A DNA stretch of 64,000 bases from Mycolicibacterium sp. P1-18 (GTDB taxonomy: Bacteria > Actinomycetota > Actinomycetes > Mycobacteriales > Mycobacteriaceae): the NCBI RefSeq assembly GCF_008329535.1, contig NZ_NPKR01000002.1, positions 434,001 through 498,000 of the forward strand, read 5' to 3'. Made by a program: the position numbers and the translations under genes. The notes under the pieces are model-generated. The model was not told the DNA's origin. It saw nothing but the letters and a program-made list of their open reading frames with translations, and ran no database searches. This document shows positions 8,712-16,967 of this stretch, piece by piece (position 1 is the stretch's first letter; every line of letters starts with the position of its first letter).

Positions 8712-10475
8712 GTGACGCGCTTGATTCGTGACCTCCTCGCCCCGTATCGCTGGCGACTCGCGGTCATCCTGGTGGCGATGTTCGTGCAGACCCTGATGGG
8801 TCTGGCAGCACCCTGGCCGCTGAAGGTCGTGATCGACGACGTGATCGGAGGCCACCCGCCGCCGGCCTGGATCGCGTGGATGGTCCCCATGATGGGCGCC
8901 AACACCTCGATCCACCTGGCGGCGGCGGCCGGCGTCGCGACCGTGGTGATCGCCGCGATCAGCGGATGTGCGTTCTACGTCGCCAACTACGTCACCGAGA
9001 GCCTGGGTCAGTGGGTCGCCAACGACCTGCGGGTGCGGATCTTCCACCGGCTGCAGTTGTTCTCGCTCGGCTTCTTCGACCACAACCGGGTGGGCGCCGT
9101 CCTGAGCACGATCATGACCGACGTCCAAACCATCCAGAGTTTCGCGTCGGTCTCCACGCTGAACCTGGTGACGGACACGTTCACCATCGCCGGGATGGTC
9201 GTGGTGATGTTCGCGCTGCGATGGGACTTCGCGCTGATTGCGCTGACGGTGATGCCGTTCCTCGCGGTGTTCGTCTTTCGCGTCAACGGCCTGATCAAGA
9301 ACGCCACGCGTGAAGTCAGACAGCGCCAGGCCGACTTGACCTCCACCTTGCAGCAGGGGCTGGAGGGCATCGAAGTCGTGCAGGCCTTCGACCGCCAGGA
9401 CCTGGAGGAGCAGCACCTCATCCGCGCCAGCACCGACACGGTGACCGCCTGGCTGAAGGCGCGACGGGTGTCCTCGCTGCTGTCTCCGGTCGTCGGGCTC
9501 GCCGTCGCCGTGTGTACCGGCGTGGTGCTGTGGCGAGGTTCGGTACTGGTGCTGGCAGGGGTGACGACCGTGGGCACGCTCACGGTGTTCCTGGCCTACC
9601 TCGCCAAGTTCTTCCAACCGGTGCGTGACGTGGCGGTGCTGACCAATTCGATCGCCCAGGTGTCGGTGGGCTTCGAGCGCATCCGGTCGATCCTCGAGGC
9701 CGACTACGTGGTGCCGGAGCGTGCCGACGCGATCGCACCGCCGCCCTTCGCCGGCGAGATCGAGTTCGACCACGTGGCGTTTGGGTACGATCCGGACCTC
9801 CCGGTGTTGCGCGACATCAGCTTTCGCATTTTGCCTGGCCAAATGGTGGGAATCGTGGGGCCCACGGGTAGCGGAAAGTCGACCGTCGTGAGCCTCATTC
9901 CGCGGTTCCGCGACACCGACGGCGGGACCATCCGGATCGACGGCGTCGACGTCTGCCGCTACGAGTTGCACCCGATGCGTCAGCAGATCGGCTTCGTCCT
10001 GCAGGACACCGTGCTCTTCCGCGGGACCGTGCGAGAAAACATCGCCTTCGGGCGACCGGAGGCCACCGACGACGAGATCGTCGAGGCGGCACGACTGGCC
10101 AATGCCGACGAATTCATCGTCCGCATGCCCGCCGGCTACGACAGTCCCGTCGGCGAGAGGGGGCACACGCTGTCCGGCGGACAGCGCCAGCGCATCGGCA
10201 TCGCGCGCGCCTTCATTCGCAACAGCCCGATCCTCATCCTCGACGAGCCGACAGCCGCGCTGGACGCGGAATCGGAGGAGGCCGTGATCGACGGCCTGAC
10301 GCGGCTCATGAAGGGTCGGACGGTACTCGTCATCGCGCACCGCTTGAGCACGATTCGCCGAGCAGACCGCATCTTGGTCGTCAAGGACGGCGTGATCGCC
10401 GAGGACGGCACTCACGACGAGTTGTTGACGTTGGGCGGCGTGTACGCCGATCTGCACCGCATTCAGTACAGCTAG
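8712..10475 (+). CDS. ABC exporter, fused membrane domain and ATPase (MsbA/MdlB type)
   Basis: A 587-residue half-transporter expected to work as a homodimer and export a lipid, drug or peptide. The type I exporter membrane domain (six segments, opening with RLIRDLLAPYRWRLAVILVA) spans roughly residues 1-320. The nucleotide-binding domain follows with GPTGSGKST (Walker A), LSGGQRQRIGIARA (signature) and ILILDEPTAALD (Walker B). The reading frame is open back to 8541, but protein-like sequence begins at the GTG at 8712. The 151-base gap to the divergent BacA-like gene must hold both promoters; I saw no clear motif. The substrate cannot be told. Confidence 0.9.
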   Translation: MTRLIRDLLAPYRWRLAVILVAMFVQTLMGLAAPWPLKVVIDDVIGGHPPPAWIAWMVPMMGANTSIHLAAAAGVATVVIAAISGCAFYVANYVTESLGQWVANDLRVRIFHRLQLFSLGFFDHNRVGAVLSTIMTDVQTIQSFASVSTLNLVTDTFTIAGMVVVMFALRWDFALIALTVMPFLAVFVFRVNGLIKNATREVRQRQADLTSTLQQGLEGIEVVQAFDRQDLEEQHLIRASTDTVTAWLKARRVSSLLSPVVGLAVAVCTGVVLWRGSVLVLAGVTTVGTLTVFLAYLAKFFQPVRDVAVLTNSIAQVSVGFERIRSILEADYVVPERADAIAPPPFAGEIEFDHVAFGYDPDLPVLRDISFRILPGQMVGIVGPTGSGKSTVVSLIPRFRDTDGGTIRIDGVDVCRYELHPMRQQIGFVLQDTVLFRGTVRENIAFGRPEATDDEIVEAARLANADEFIVRMPAGYDSPVGERGHTLSGGQRQRIGIARAFIRNSPILILDEPTAALDAESEEAVIDGLTRLMKGRTVLVIAHRLSTIRRADRILVVKDGVIAEDGTHDELLTLGGVYADLHRIQYS

Positions 10476-10628
10476 CGGCGGCCCACGCGTAGCGCCGAGT
10501 TCACCACCCGTTCATCCGGCGGCGGACCTGCGGTGACATCTCGCCGAAAGGTCGTCTGGCTGTTAGTGTTCGGCCTTGCAACGACTGCCCGACGGCCTTG
10601 GCGCCTCGGATCTAGGAGAGAGACTCAC

Positions 10629-11363
10629 ATGCTGACGATGCGGGATCACGACGTGGCGGACTACGTGGCGCTGCGTGACATGGACGCGACCGACGTGGGG
10701 CAGCTGAGTGCCGCCGACGCGGCCTGCCTCGAAGAGCTCGGTCAGTTCCTGGTGGACAGCGACGCCGGTGAGCGCTTCGCGATGTGGTTGTTGCACAGGC
10801 ACTTCGAGCCAGCCGCCGGTGAGGTCTTCGTGGAGCGCGCGCTCGCCGAGCCGCGGCGGACCGAGACCACGCTGAACGTCCGCTCGGAGTTTCCCGGTGA
10901 TTCGTTGTGCGCGTCGGCCTTTCGGTTCGACGACGACGCAGCCGGCGTCGGCATCGTCAACATGGAGTTCACGTCGCCCGAGCACCTTGGCGACGCGTCG
11001 CCGGTGAACGCCGACGACGAGCGGGTTCTGGCTGGGATCGTCGAACGGCTCCGCGCGCACGGCAAGATCGAGCGGTTCGGCGTGAAGCTGATCCGCAATC
11101 CCCTCGGGTTGTCGGAGCAGGAGTTGCTTCTGGAGACGTGCGACAGCACCGAGCGGGCGCTGTACTGCGACGTCAGTGACCGCAGTGCCATCCCCGCCGA
11201 CGCCACCGTCATCGAGACGACGTGGAAGTACCGTCTCGTCGAGGGGCAGACCACGCCCGTCGTCATGCAGGATTGCACGGCCGGATGCGTCTCCGTCCCC
11301 GGCGGGCACGACATCGGTCACGCCCACTCGGGCACGGACAACGACGACAACCCGCTGCCGTAG
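10629..11363 (+). CDS. Hypothetical protein with His/Cys-rich C-terminus
   Basis: A 244-residue soluble protein that I do not recognise. It opens MLTMRDHDVADYVALRDMD and contains WLLHRHFEPAAGEVFVERAL. It ends with a Cys/His cluster (QDCTAGCVSVPGGHDIGHAH) and an acidic tail, a possible metal site. The start is well supported by AGGAGAG about 8 bases before the ATG. It stands alone between the ABC exporter and a membrane transporter and is followed by a strong hairpin (11420-11456). No membrane segment or signal peptide. Confidence 0.65.
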   Translation: MLTMRDHDVADYVALRDMDATDVGQLSAADAACLEELGQFLVDSDAGERFAMWLLHRHFEPAAGEVFVERALAEPRRTETTLNVRSEFPGDSLCASAFRFDDDAAGVGIVNMEFTSPEHLGDASPVNADDERVLAGIVERLRAHGKIERFGVKLIRNPLGLSEQELLLETCDSTERALYCDVSDRSAIPADATVIETTWKYRLVEGQTTPVVMQDCTAGCVSVPGGHDIGHAHSGTDNDDNPLP

Positions 11364-11419
11364 AGGAACCGAGGCTGATCGGTCGCACGGACCCGTCCTC
11401 TCGTAGTCTCGGTCTTCGG

Positions 11420-11456
11420 CGCGCCCCCGTCACACGACTCGTGTGACACGGGCGCG
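11420..11456. terminator. Strong hairpin, possible terminator
   Basis: Two 18-base arms (11420-11437 and 11439-11456) pair with only two mismatches around a one-base centre. The core is TCACACGA / TCGTGTGA and the outer stem is CGCGCCC / GGGCGCG. It lies 57 bases after the preceding gene's stop and 24 bases before the next start. There is no T-run after it, as is common for mycobacterial terminators. It could equally be an operator for the transporter downstream. Confidence 0.5.
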
Positions 11457-11479
11457 AGGACCATCGGGGGAGGACGTTC

Positions 11480-12400
11480 GTGCTGGCGGTATTGCAGGCC
11501 TTTGTGGTCATCACCGTGGTGATCGCGGTGGGTGCCGTCGTCGGCCGCACCGGAGTGCTCGGCGACAACGCTCGAATGGTGCTCAACCGCACGGCGTTTC
11601 ACGTCGGCGTTCCGGCGCTGATGTTGATCACCCTCGCCGACACCGCCCCGGGGAAGATCTTCTCACCGGCGCTGCTGATCTCCGCGATCACGGCGTTGGC
11701 GGTCTTCGGGGCCTACTTCGCGATCGCGCGCCGGCTCGTGCGTCGGCCGCGAGGGGAGTCCGCCATCGGCGCGTCGGCGGCCTCGGTGGTCAACGCCGGC
11801 AACCTCGGCCTGCCGCTGAGCACCTACGTGTTCGGCAGCACCACCGAGGTGTCGTCGATCATCCTGCTCCAATACGTGGTGCTGGTCCCGTTGATCCTGG
11901 CGATCCTCGACTCCGAGTCCACCGAGCCACGCTCGGTCGGGCACCGGTTGAAGGCGCTGATCACCACCCCGATCATCGCCGCCAGCGTGGTCGGCATCGC
12001 ATTGGCCGTCACCGGGATAGACCTGCCGCCGCTGCTGCACGACCCGTTGGAACTGATGGCGGCACTGACGATTCCGACCGTGCTGCTCGCGTTCGGCATC
12101 ACGCTGGCCGCACCGGCGGACCGCCCGCCCCGGCCGCCTCGGCTCGACGTCGTCCTCGCCGTGCTGTGCAAGAACGTCGCCATGCCGGTGCTGGCGTACG
12201 TGCTGGCCCGGTTCTGCTTTCAGGTCGACGGGCACCAGGTCATGCTCGTCACCGTGCTCGCCGCGTTGCCCGCGGCACAGAACATCAACACCTACGCCGC
12301 GGTGTACCGCCGCGGGGAGGGACTGGCGCGCGACGCGACCCTGCTCAGCACCGTGCTGTCGGTCCCGGTCATCGTCGGGATCGTCGCGCTCATCGGCTGA
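11480..12400 (+). CDS. AEC-family (auxin efflux carrier-like) membrane transporter
   Basis: A 306-residue integral membrane protein with about ten hydrophobic segments. Family features include an N-terminal segment ending GRTGVLGDNARMVLNRTAFHV and a central VVNAGNLGLPLSTYVFG (the conserved N.GN.G+P motif of the bile/arsenite/auxin transporter fold), with repeats of the same architecture in the second half (ALPAAQNINTYA). Bacterial AEC members move malonate, malate or other organic anions. The GTG start has GGGGGAGGA about 7 bases upstream. It precedes the GntP operon but has its own spacing (140 bases), so co-transcription is uncertain. Confidence 0.85.
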   Translation: MLAVLQAFVVITVVIAVGAVVGRTGVLGDNARMVLNRTAFHVGVPALMLITLADTAPGKIFSPALLISAITALAVFGAYFAIARRLVRRPRGESAIGASAASVVNAGNLGLPLSTYVFGSTTEVSSIILLQYVVLVPLILAILDSESTEPRSVGHRLKALITTPIIAASVVGIALAVTGIDLPPLLHDPLELMAALTIPTVLLAFGITLAAPADRPPRPPRLDVVLAVLCKNVAMPVLAYVLARFCFQVDGHQVMLVTVLAALPAAQNINTYAAVYRRGEGLARDATLLSTVLSVPVIVGIVALIG

Positions 12401-12414
12401 CTTGCGACCGCATC

Positions 12415-12464
12415 TTGCCTATATGGTGAGTTAGTGCTCATAATATGGGTGAGCCGTAGCTCAC
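12415..12464 (+). promoter_or_regulatory. Promoter with two operator-like palindromes upstream of the GntP operon
   Basis: A -35-like TTGCCT (12415-12420) and a -10-like CATAAT (12439-12444) are 18 bases apart. Two 16-base inverted repeats share one design: GTGAGTTAGTGCTCAT at 12426-12441 (imperfect), between -35 and -10, and GTGAGCCGTAGCTCAC at 12449-12464 (perfect six-base arms), just past the -10. Their centres are 23 bases apart, about two helical turns. The positions suit repression by a dimeric regulator, most simply the IclR protein encoded last in the same operon. The promoter call is by eye. Confidence 0.65.
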
Positions 12465-12540
12465 ACCGCTCTGCCTCTGTGATGTGACCCACCGGCCCGA
12501 AGTCAGTCGTAGACGTGAGCCCATGGAACGGAGTGCAGCC

Positions 12541-13965
12541 ATGTCCGATACCGCAGTGGTCGTCAATACCGCGGTCGCAATCCTCGCCGTGGTGGTGATG
12601 ATCGTCAGGTTCAAGCTGAACCCCGTCGTGTCGTTGGTCGTGGGCTCGGCCTACCTCGGCCTGGCCGTCGGCCTCGGCGTCGAGGGCACCATCACGGCCA
12701 TCACCGGGGGTTTCGGCGAGATCATGGCCGACGTCGGCCTGCTGATTGCCTTCGGCGTGTTGATGGGCGCGATCCTGCAGCAGACCGGTGCATTTCAGCG
12801 CCTCGTCGAATCCCTGTTGCGGCTGTTCGGCCCGAAGCGCATGCCGTACGCGCTGTCGCTGACCATCGCGACGGCGTTGCAGTCGATCTTCCTCGACGTG
12901 CTGTTGGTGATGAGCGCCCCGTTGGCCCGCAATCTGGCCAAGCGGATCGGCAAGAACGGATTGCCCCGCATCGCGACCGCCATGGCGATCTCGCTGGAGT
13001 GCGGCATCGTCATGATGGTCCCCGGCGTGGCATCCCTGGCACTGGCCGGGCTGCTCGACGTGCCGCTGGGCAAGATGCTTCTGTTCGGATTCTGCCTCAT
13101 CATTCCCACCGTCATGATCTCGGTGGCCATCATGTCCTTCCTGTTCAACCACGGCTGGTGGGACGCCGACCGCGACGAATCGCCCTTCCTCGGTGACGAA
13201 CCCGACTCCGGCGCACCGACCGAGCAGGTCGCCGGCGAATCCGCGGACACCGACGGCGCCACCCCATCGGGTGCCGGCTCCGGCGGCGTGGCCGTCAAGT
13301 CGCCGGCACCGACGCGCGCGCACACCTCGCTGCTGCTGCTGTTCACCCCCATGCTCGCCGCCCTGCTGCTGATCGCCACCGGCGCGATCCTCGACGCCGT
13401 CGACGTCCACAACCCCGTCGTCGCCTTTCTCTCCTCACCGGTCATCGCCCTGCTGATCGGCCTCGTCGGTACCAGCTTCGTCGGCCGCTACGCCCTCGGC
13501 GCGGAGCCGATCCAGAAGGCGTTCGCCACCGGGTTCAAGGAAAGCGGGCAGATCCTCATCCTGACCGGGGTGGGTGGCTCACTGGCCGCCACCATCAAGG
13601 CCGCCGGTCTGGGCGACATCCTCGGCGACTACTTCACCGCCAACACCGCCGCTCCGCTGCTCGTGGTGTGGGTGATCGCGGCGGCGCTGCACGTCGCGGT
13701 CGGATCGGTCACCATCTCCGCCATCACCTCCGCGGGCATCTTGGCGCCGGTGGTGCCACTCCTCGGCTTGGATCCCGTGCTGGTCGCGCTCGCCGCCGGC
13801 GCCGGCTCGCTCTTCGCGGTCCACGTCACCAGCAACACCTTCTGGCTCCTGCAGTCCCTGCTCGGCCAGTCCACCCGCGGTGCGCTCAAGACCGTCACCG
13901 TCGGAGTGTCCGTCGCCTCGGTGGTCGCAATCCTGCTGATCCTGCCCGCCAGCCTCCTGTTCTGA
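12541..13965 (+). CDS. GntP-family organic-acid/H+ symporter
   Basis: A 474-residue inner-membrane transporter with about 12 hydrophobic segments. It resembles gluconate/glycerate/fructuronate permeases of the GntP family, for example FGVLMGAILQQTGAF, QSIFLDVLLVMSAPLAR and the C-terminal HVTSNTFWLLQSLLGQS. A hydrophilic, Pro/Ala/Gly-rich loop interrupts the middle (about residues 215-265). I start at the ATG at 12541; an in-frame start near 12523 would add MERSAA. It is the first gene of a four-gene run, 26 bases ahead of the CoA-transferase. The context implies uptake of a hydroxy- or dicarboxylic acid that is then activated to a CoA thioester. Confidence 0.88.
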   Translation: MSDTAVVVNTAVAILAVVVMIVRFKLNPVVSLVVGSAYLGLAVGLGVEGTITAITGGFGEIMADVGLLIAFGVLMGAILQQTGAFQRLVESLLRLFGPKRMPYALSLTIATALQSIFLDVLLVMSAPLARNLAKRIGKNGLPRIATAMAISLECGIVMMVPGVASLALAGLLDVPLGKMLLFGFCLIIPTVMISVAIMSFLFNHGWWDADRDESPFLGDEPDSGAPTEQVAGESADTDGATPSGAGSGGVAVKSPAPTRAHTSLLLLFTPMLAALLLIATGAILDAVDVHNPVVAFLSSPVIALLIGLVGTSFVGRYALGAEPIQKAFATGFKESGQILILTGVGGSLAATIKAAGLGDILGDYFTANTAAPLLVVWVIAAALHVAVGSVTISAITSAGILAPVVPLLGLDPVLVALAAGAGSLFAVHVTSNTFWLLQSLLGQSTRGALKTVTVGVSVASVVAILLILPASLLF

Positions 13966-13991
13966 CGCTCGCTCTTCACCAAGGAATCACG

Positions 13992-15200
13992 ATGACAGAC
14001 AACGACATTCGCCCACTCGACGGCGTCCGCGTGCTGGAACTCGGCAACTACATCGCCGCCCCCACCGCAGGCCGGATGCTCGCCGACTTCGGCGCCGAGG
14101 TCATCAAGGTCGAACGACCCGTCACCGGCGACGAACTGCGCAACTGGCGGTTGTACTCGGGGGACACCTCGATGCTCTACCGGACGATCAACCGCAACAA
14201 GAAGTCGATCGTGCTCGATCTGAAGACCGATCGGGGACGTGACATCGTGCTGGACCTGGTCCGGCACTGCGACGTGCTGCTCGAGAACTTCCGGCCCGGC
14301 ACGCTGGAGAAGTGGGGCCTGAGCCCGGCGGCGCTGAACGAGGCCAACCCGACGCTGATCATCACCCGCATCTCGGCGTTCGGCCAAACCGGCCCGATGT
14401 CCCAACGCCCGGGATTCGCCGCCGTCGCAGAGGCTTTCGGTGGTCTGCGCGAACTGGTCGGCGACCCCGACCGCCCACCGGTGCGCACCGGCGTGTCCAT
14501 CGGCGACTCGATTGCCGGCATCCATGCCGCCTTCGGCACCGTCATGGCGCTGTTTCAACGGGAGCGGACGTCCGTGCCGCTGGAGCAGCGCGTGATCGAC
14601 GTCGCGCTCAACGAGTCCATCCTGTCGGTGATGGAGTCGCTGGTCCCGGACTACCTCGCCTACGGCATCACCCGGGAACGCGTCGGCGGGCGGATGGAGG
14701 GCATCGCCCCGAGCAACGCCTACCCCTGCGACGACGGCACCAGCATCATCGTCGCCGGGAACGGCGACGCCATCTACCAGCGGTACATGAGGACCATCGG
14801 ACGGCCCGACCTCGCCGACGACCCCGATCTGCAGACCAACGCCGGACGCTGGTCGCGCCGTGACGAACTCGACGACGCGATCGGGCAGTGGTCGAGCCAA
14901 CTCGGCCGCGACGAGGCGCTGAAGATCCTCGACGAGGCCGGGGTGCCGTCCGGGCCCATCTACACCGCCGCCGACATCTGTGACGACGAGCAATACGAGG
15001 CGCGCAACATGATTCAGCACTTCGACGTCGACACCGGGGACGACGAACCGAAGAGCGTCGGGTTCACCGGCATCGTTCCGGTCATCGGCGGCAGGTCACT
15101 TCCGATCCGCAGCATCGGACCCGATCTCGGCGAGCACACCCATGACGTGCTGTCGTCGCTGTTGAAGCTCGACGACGACGAGATCGGAGCACTCGCGTGA
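13992..15200 (+). CDS. CaiB/BaiF (class III) CoA-transferase
   Basis: Transfers CoA from an acyl-CoA donor to an organic acid. The 402-residue length is normal for the family. Recognisable parts: DGVRVLELGNYIAAPTAGR, DFGAEVIKVERP and NRNKKSIVLDLKTDRGR. GVSIGDSIAGIHAA places the expected catalytic aspartate at residue 172 (formyl-CoA transferase uses Asp169). It starts with ATG 26 bases after the transporter and its end overlaps the lyase start by four bases. Human SUGCT, of this class, activates glutarate and 3-hydroxy-3-methylglutarate. Together with the lyase this makes a hydroxy-dicarboxylate the likely substrate, though the exact acid is inference. Confidence 0.9.
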   Translation: MTDNDIRPLDGVRVLELGNYIAAPTAGRMLADFGAEVIKVERPVTGDELRNWRLYSGDTSMLYRTINRNKKSIVLDLKTDRGRDIVLDLVRHCDVLLENFRPGTLEKWGLSPAALNEANPTLIITRISAFGQTGPMSQRPGFAAVAEAFGGLRELVGDPDRPPVRTGVSIGDSIAGIHAAFGTVMALFQRERTSVPLEQRVIDVALNESILSVMESLVPDYLAYGITRERVGGRMEGIAPSNAYPCDDGTSIIVAGNGDAIYQRYMRTIGRPDLADDPDLQTNAGRWSRRDELDDAIGQWSSQLGRDEALKILDEAGVPSGPIYTAADICDDEQYEARNMIQHFDVDTGDDEPKSVGFTGIVPVIGGRSLPIRSIGPDLGEHTHDVLSSLLKLDDDEIGALA

Positions 15201-16156
15201 CCACGGTCGAGCCCCGGGCCTACACCCCTCGCGCCGAGGTGCGCGACGTCACGCTGCGCGACGGTCTGCAGCTGACGTCCAAGACCATGCCCACCCAACT
15301 GAAGGTCGACGTCGTCCGCGACCTGCTGGCACTCGGGATGCCGAGTTTGGAGATCGGCTCGATGGCCCGCGGTGATCTGGTCCCCCCGCTGGCCGACACC
15401 CTCGACGTGGTCGCCGCCCTCACGCCCGAGGAGCTCGACAAGTGCTGGATCTGGGTCGCCACCCCTCGCCACGTCGAGAAGGCGGCCGCTGCCGGAGCGC
15501 GACGCTTTCAGTACTGCCTGTCGGCGTCGAACTCCCACAACAAGGCCAACATCGGCCGCGACACCGACACCAGCGTCGCGGCGATGCCCGACGCCATCCG
15601 GATTGCCCACGACGTCGGCGGCTCCATTCAGCTGTGCATCGCAACCGCGTTCACCTGTCCCTTCGAGGGGATCACCGACCCGCGGCGGGTCCTGGCGATT
15701 GCCGCCGACCGCCGCACCGACGGTGCCGAACACATCGTGGTCTGCGACACCATCGGACAGGCCATCCCCACCCAGGTCGCCGACCTGGTCTCGGCGCTGC
15801 GAGTCGCGCAACCGCAGCAGCGCTTGGTGTTTCACGGACACGACACCTGGGGCCTCGGTGTCGCGAACACCCTCGCGGCGATCGATGCCGGAGCCACCAT
15901 GGTCGACGGATCCCTCGGCGGCCTCGGCGGCTGCCCGTTCGCGCCCGGTGCCAGCGGGAACACCGCGACCGAAGACTTGCTCTTCGCGTTGCGTCCCGAT
16001 TGGATCACCCCGACGACGCTGACTGGGATCGTGGAACTCTCCGAGCGCATCCTCGCCGAGATCGGCGAGGCGAACCGATCCAAGACCGCCCAGGGTGCCC
16101 GCTCGTCGGCAACGGCGTTTCCCTGGGTGATCGGAGATGCCGGGCGGCGACGGTAG
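15197..16156 (+). CDS. HMG-CoA lyase-like enzyme (HMGL/DRE-TIM superfamily)
   Basis: Predicted to split a 3-hydroxyacyl-CoA by retro-Claisen cleavage, as HMG-CoA lyase yields acetyl-CoA and acetoacetate. All key parts are visible: metal/base motif TLRDGLQ (Arg21, Asp22), metal ligands in FHGHDTWGLG, and the mobile catalytic-cysteine loop GGLGGCPFAPGASGNTATED, which matches the HMG-CoA lyase signature. The length (319) fits HMG-CoA lyase, not the longer isopropylmalate synthases. The GTG start overlaps the CoA-transferase stop, and an IclR regulator follows after 10 bases. Substrate could be HMG-CoA or a close analogue such as citramalyl-CoA. Confidence 0.9.
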   Translation: MTTVEPRAYTPRAEVRDVTLRDGLQLTSKTMPTQLKVDVVRDLLALGMPSLEIGSMARGDLVPPLADTLDVVAALTPEELDKCWIWVATPRHVEKAAAAGARRFQYCLSASNSHNKANIGRDTDTSVAAMPDAIRIAHDVGGSIQLCIATAFTCPFEGITDPRRVLAIAADRRTDGAEHIVVCDTIGQAIPTQVADLVSALRVAQPQQRLVFHGHDTWGLGVANTLAAIDAGATMVDGSLGGLGGCPFAPGASGNTATEDLLFALRPDWITPTTLTGIVELSERILAEIGEANRSKTAQGARSSATAFPWVIGDAGRRR

Positions 16157-16166
16157 GTTCGTCGAC

Positions 16167-16967
16167 ATGGCACACGGCGAGGCGGACCCCTCGGGGAGGC
16201 AACAGACGCTGCTGGTCCTGAACAAGATCACCGAGATCCTGAATGCGTTCACGCTGACGCGGCCGGCGATGACCCTGGGGGAGATTCAACAGACGACGGG
16301 ACTGCCCACCTCCACCGTGCAGCGGTTGGTCAGCAACATGGTGGCTCAAGGCCTGCTCGACCGCGTCGGTGATCACATCCGCATCGGCATCCGGATGTCC
16401 TACTGGGCGGCCACCGCTCGCAAGGACGTCGACGTCTTGGCCGTCGTCAACCCCGTGCTCAAGGACATGCGGGACGAGACCACCGAAACCGCGTGCTTCT
16501 TCACCGTCGAGCAGAACTTCCGCGTCTGCATCGCCGTCGCCGAAACCCACCACGCGCTGCGGCGGGAGATGTACGTGGGCAAGGTGATACCACTGCACGT
16601 CGGCTCGGCGTCCCGCGTGCTGCTGGCCTGGAATCCCGCGCTCGCCGAGAAGGTCTTGAGCACGCCCCTCGAGCAGCTGGCCGATCGCACGGTCACCAGC
16701 GCCGACGAACTCCGCGCCCTGATCGCGCACACCAGGTCGGACGGCTATGCCATCACCGCGGGTGAACGCGACGACTCCGCATCCGGGCTCTCGGCTCCGG
16801 TGTTCGACTCCGCGGGAGACATCCTGGGCGCGGTCACCATCAGTGGTCCCACGCTGCGAATGCCACGACGACGATGCGAGGAGTGGATCGACCTGCTCGT
16901 CGGCTACGCCGAGCAGATCACCCGCACACTCGGCGGCAGACCGCCGAACCCGTCACCTGCGGTGTAA
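16167..16967 (+). CDS. IclR family transcriptional regulator
   Basis: A 266-residue regulator with an N-terminal winged helix (TLLVLNKITEILNAFT, then MTLGEIQQTTGLPTSTVQRLVSNMV) and a C-terminal IclR effector domain (VGSASRVLLAW, SDGYAITAGERDDSASGLSAPVFD, GAVTISGP). It closes the transporter/CoA-transferase/lyase operon 10 bases after the lyase, so it very likely controls that operon and itself. The paired palindromes near 12426-12464 are candidate binding sites. Its 3' end overlaps that of the convergent kinase gene by 15 bases. The inducer is presumably the transported acid or a product of it. Confidence 0.9.
   Translation: MAHGEADPSGRQQTLLVLNKITEILNAFTLTRPAMTLGEIQQTTGLPTSTVQRLVSNMVAQGLLDRVGDHIRIGIRMSYWAATARKDVDVLAVVNPVLKDMRDETTETACFFTVEQNFRVCIAVAETHHALRREMYVGKVIPLHVGSASRVLLAWNPALAEKVLSTPLEQLADRTVTSADELRALIAHTRSDGYAITAGERDDSASGLSAPVFDSAGDILGAVTISGPTLRMPRRRCEEWIDLLVGYAEQITRTLGGRPPNPSPAV

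Noticed and set aside
7383..10457. 1024-codon minus-strand open frame
   Set aside because: Runs antisense to the MsbA-like exporter and out of frame through the BacA-like gene; His/Arg/Asp-rich with no domain.
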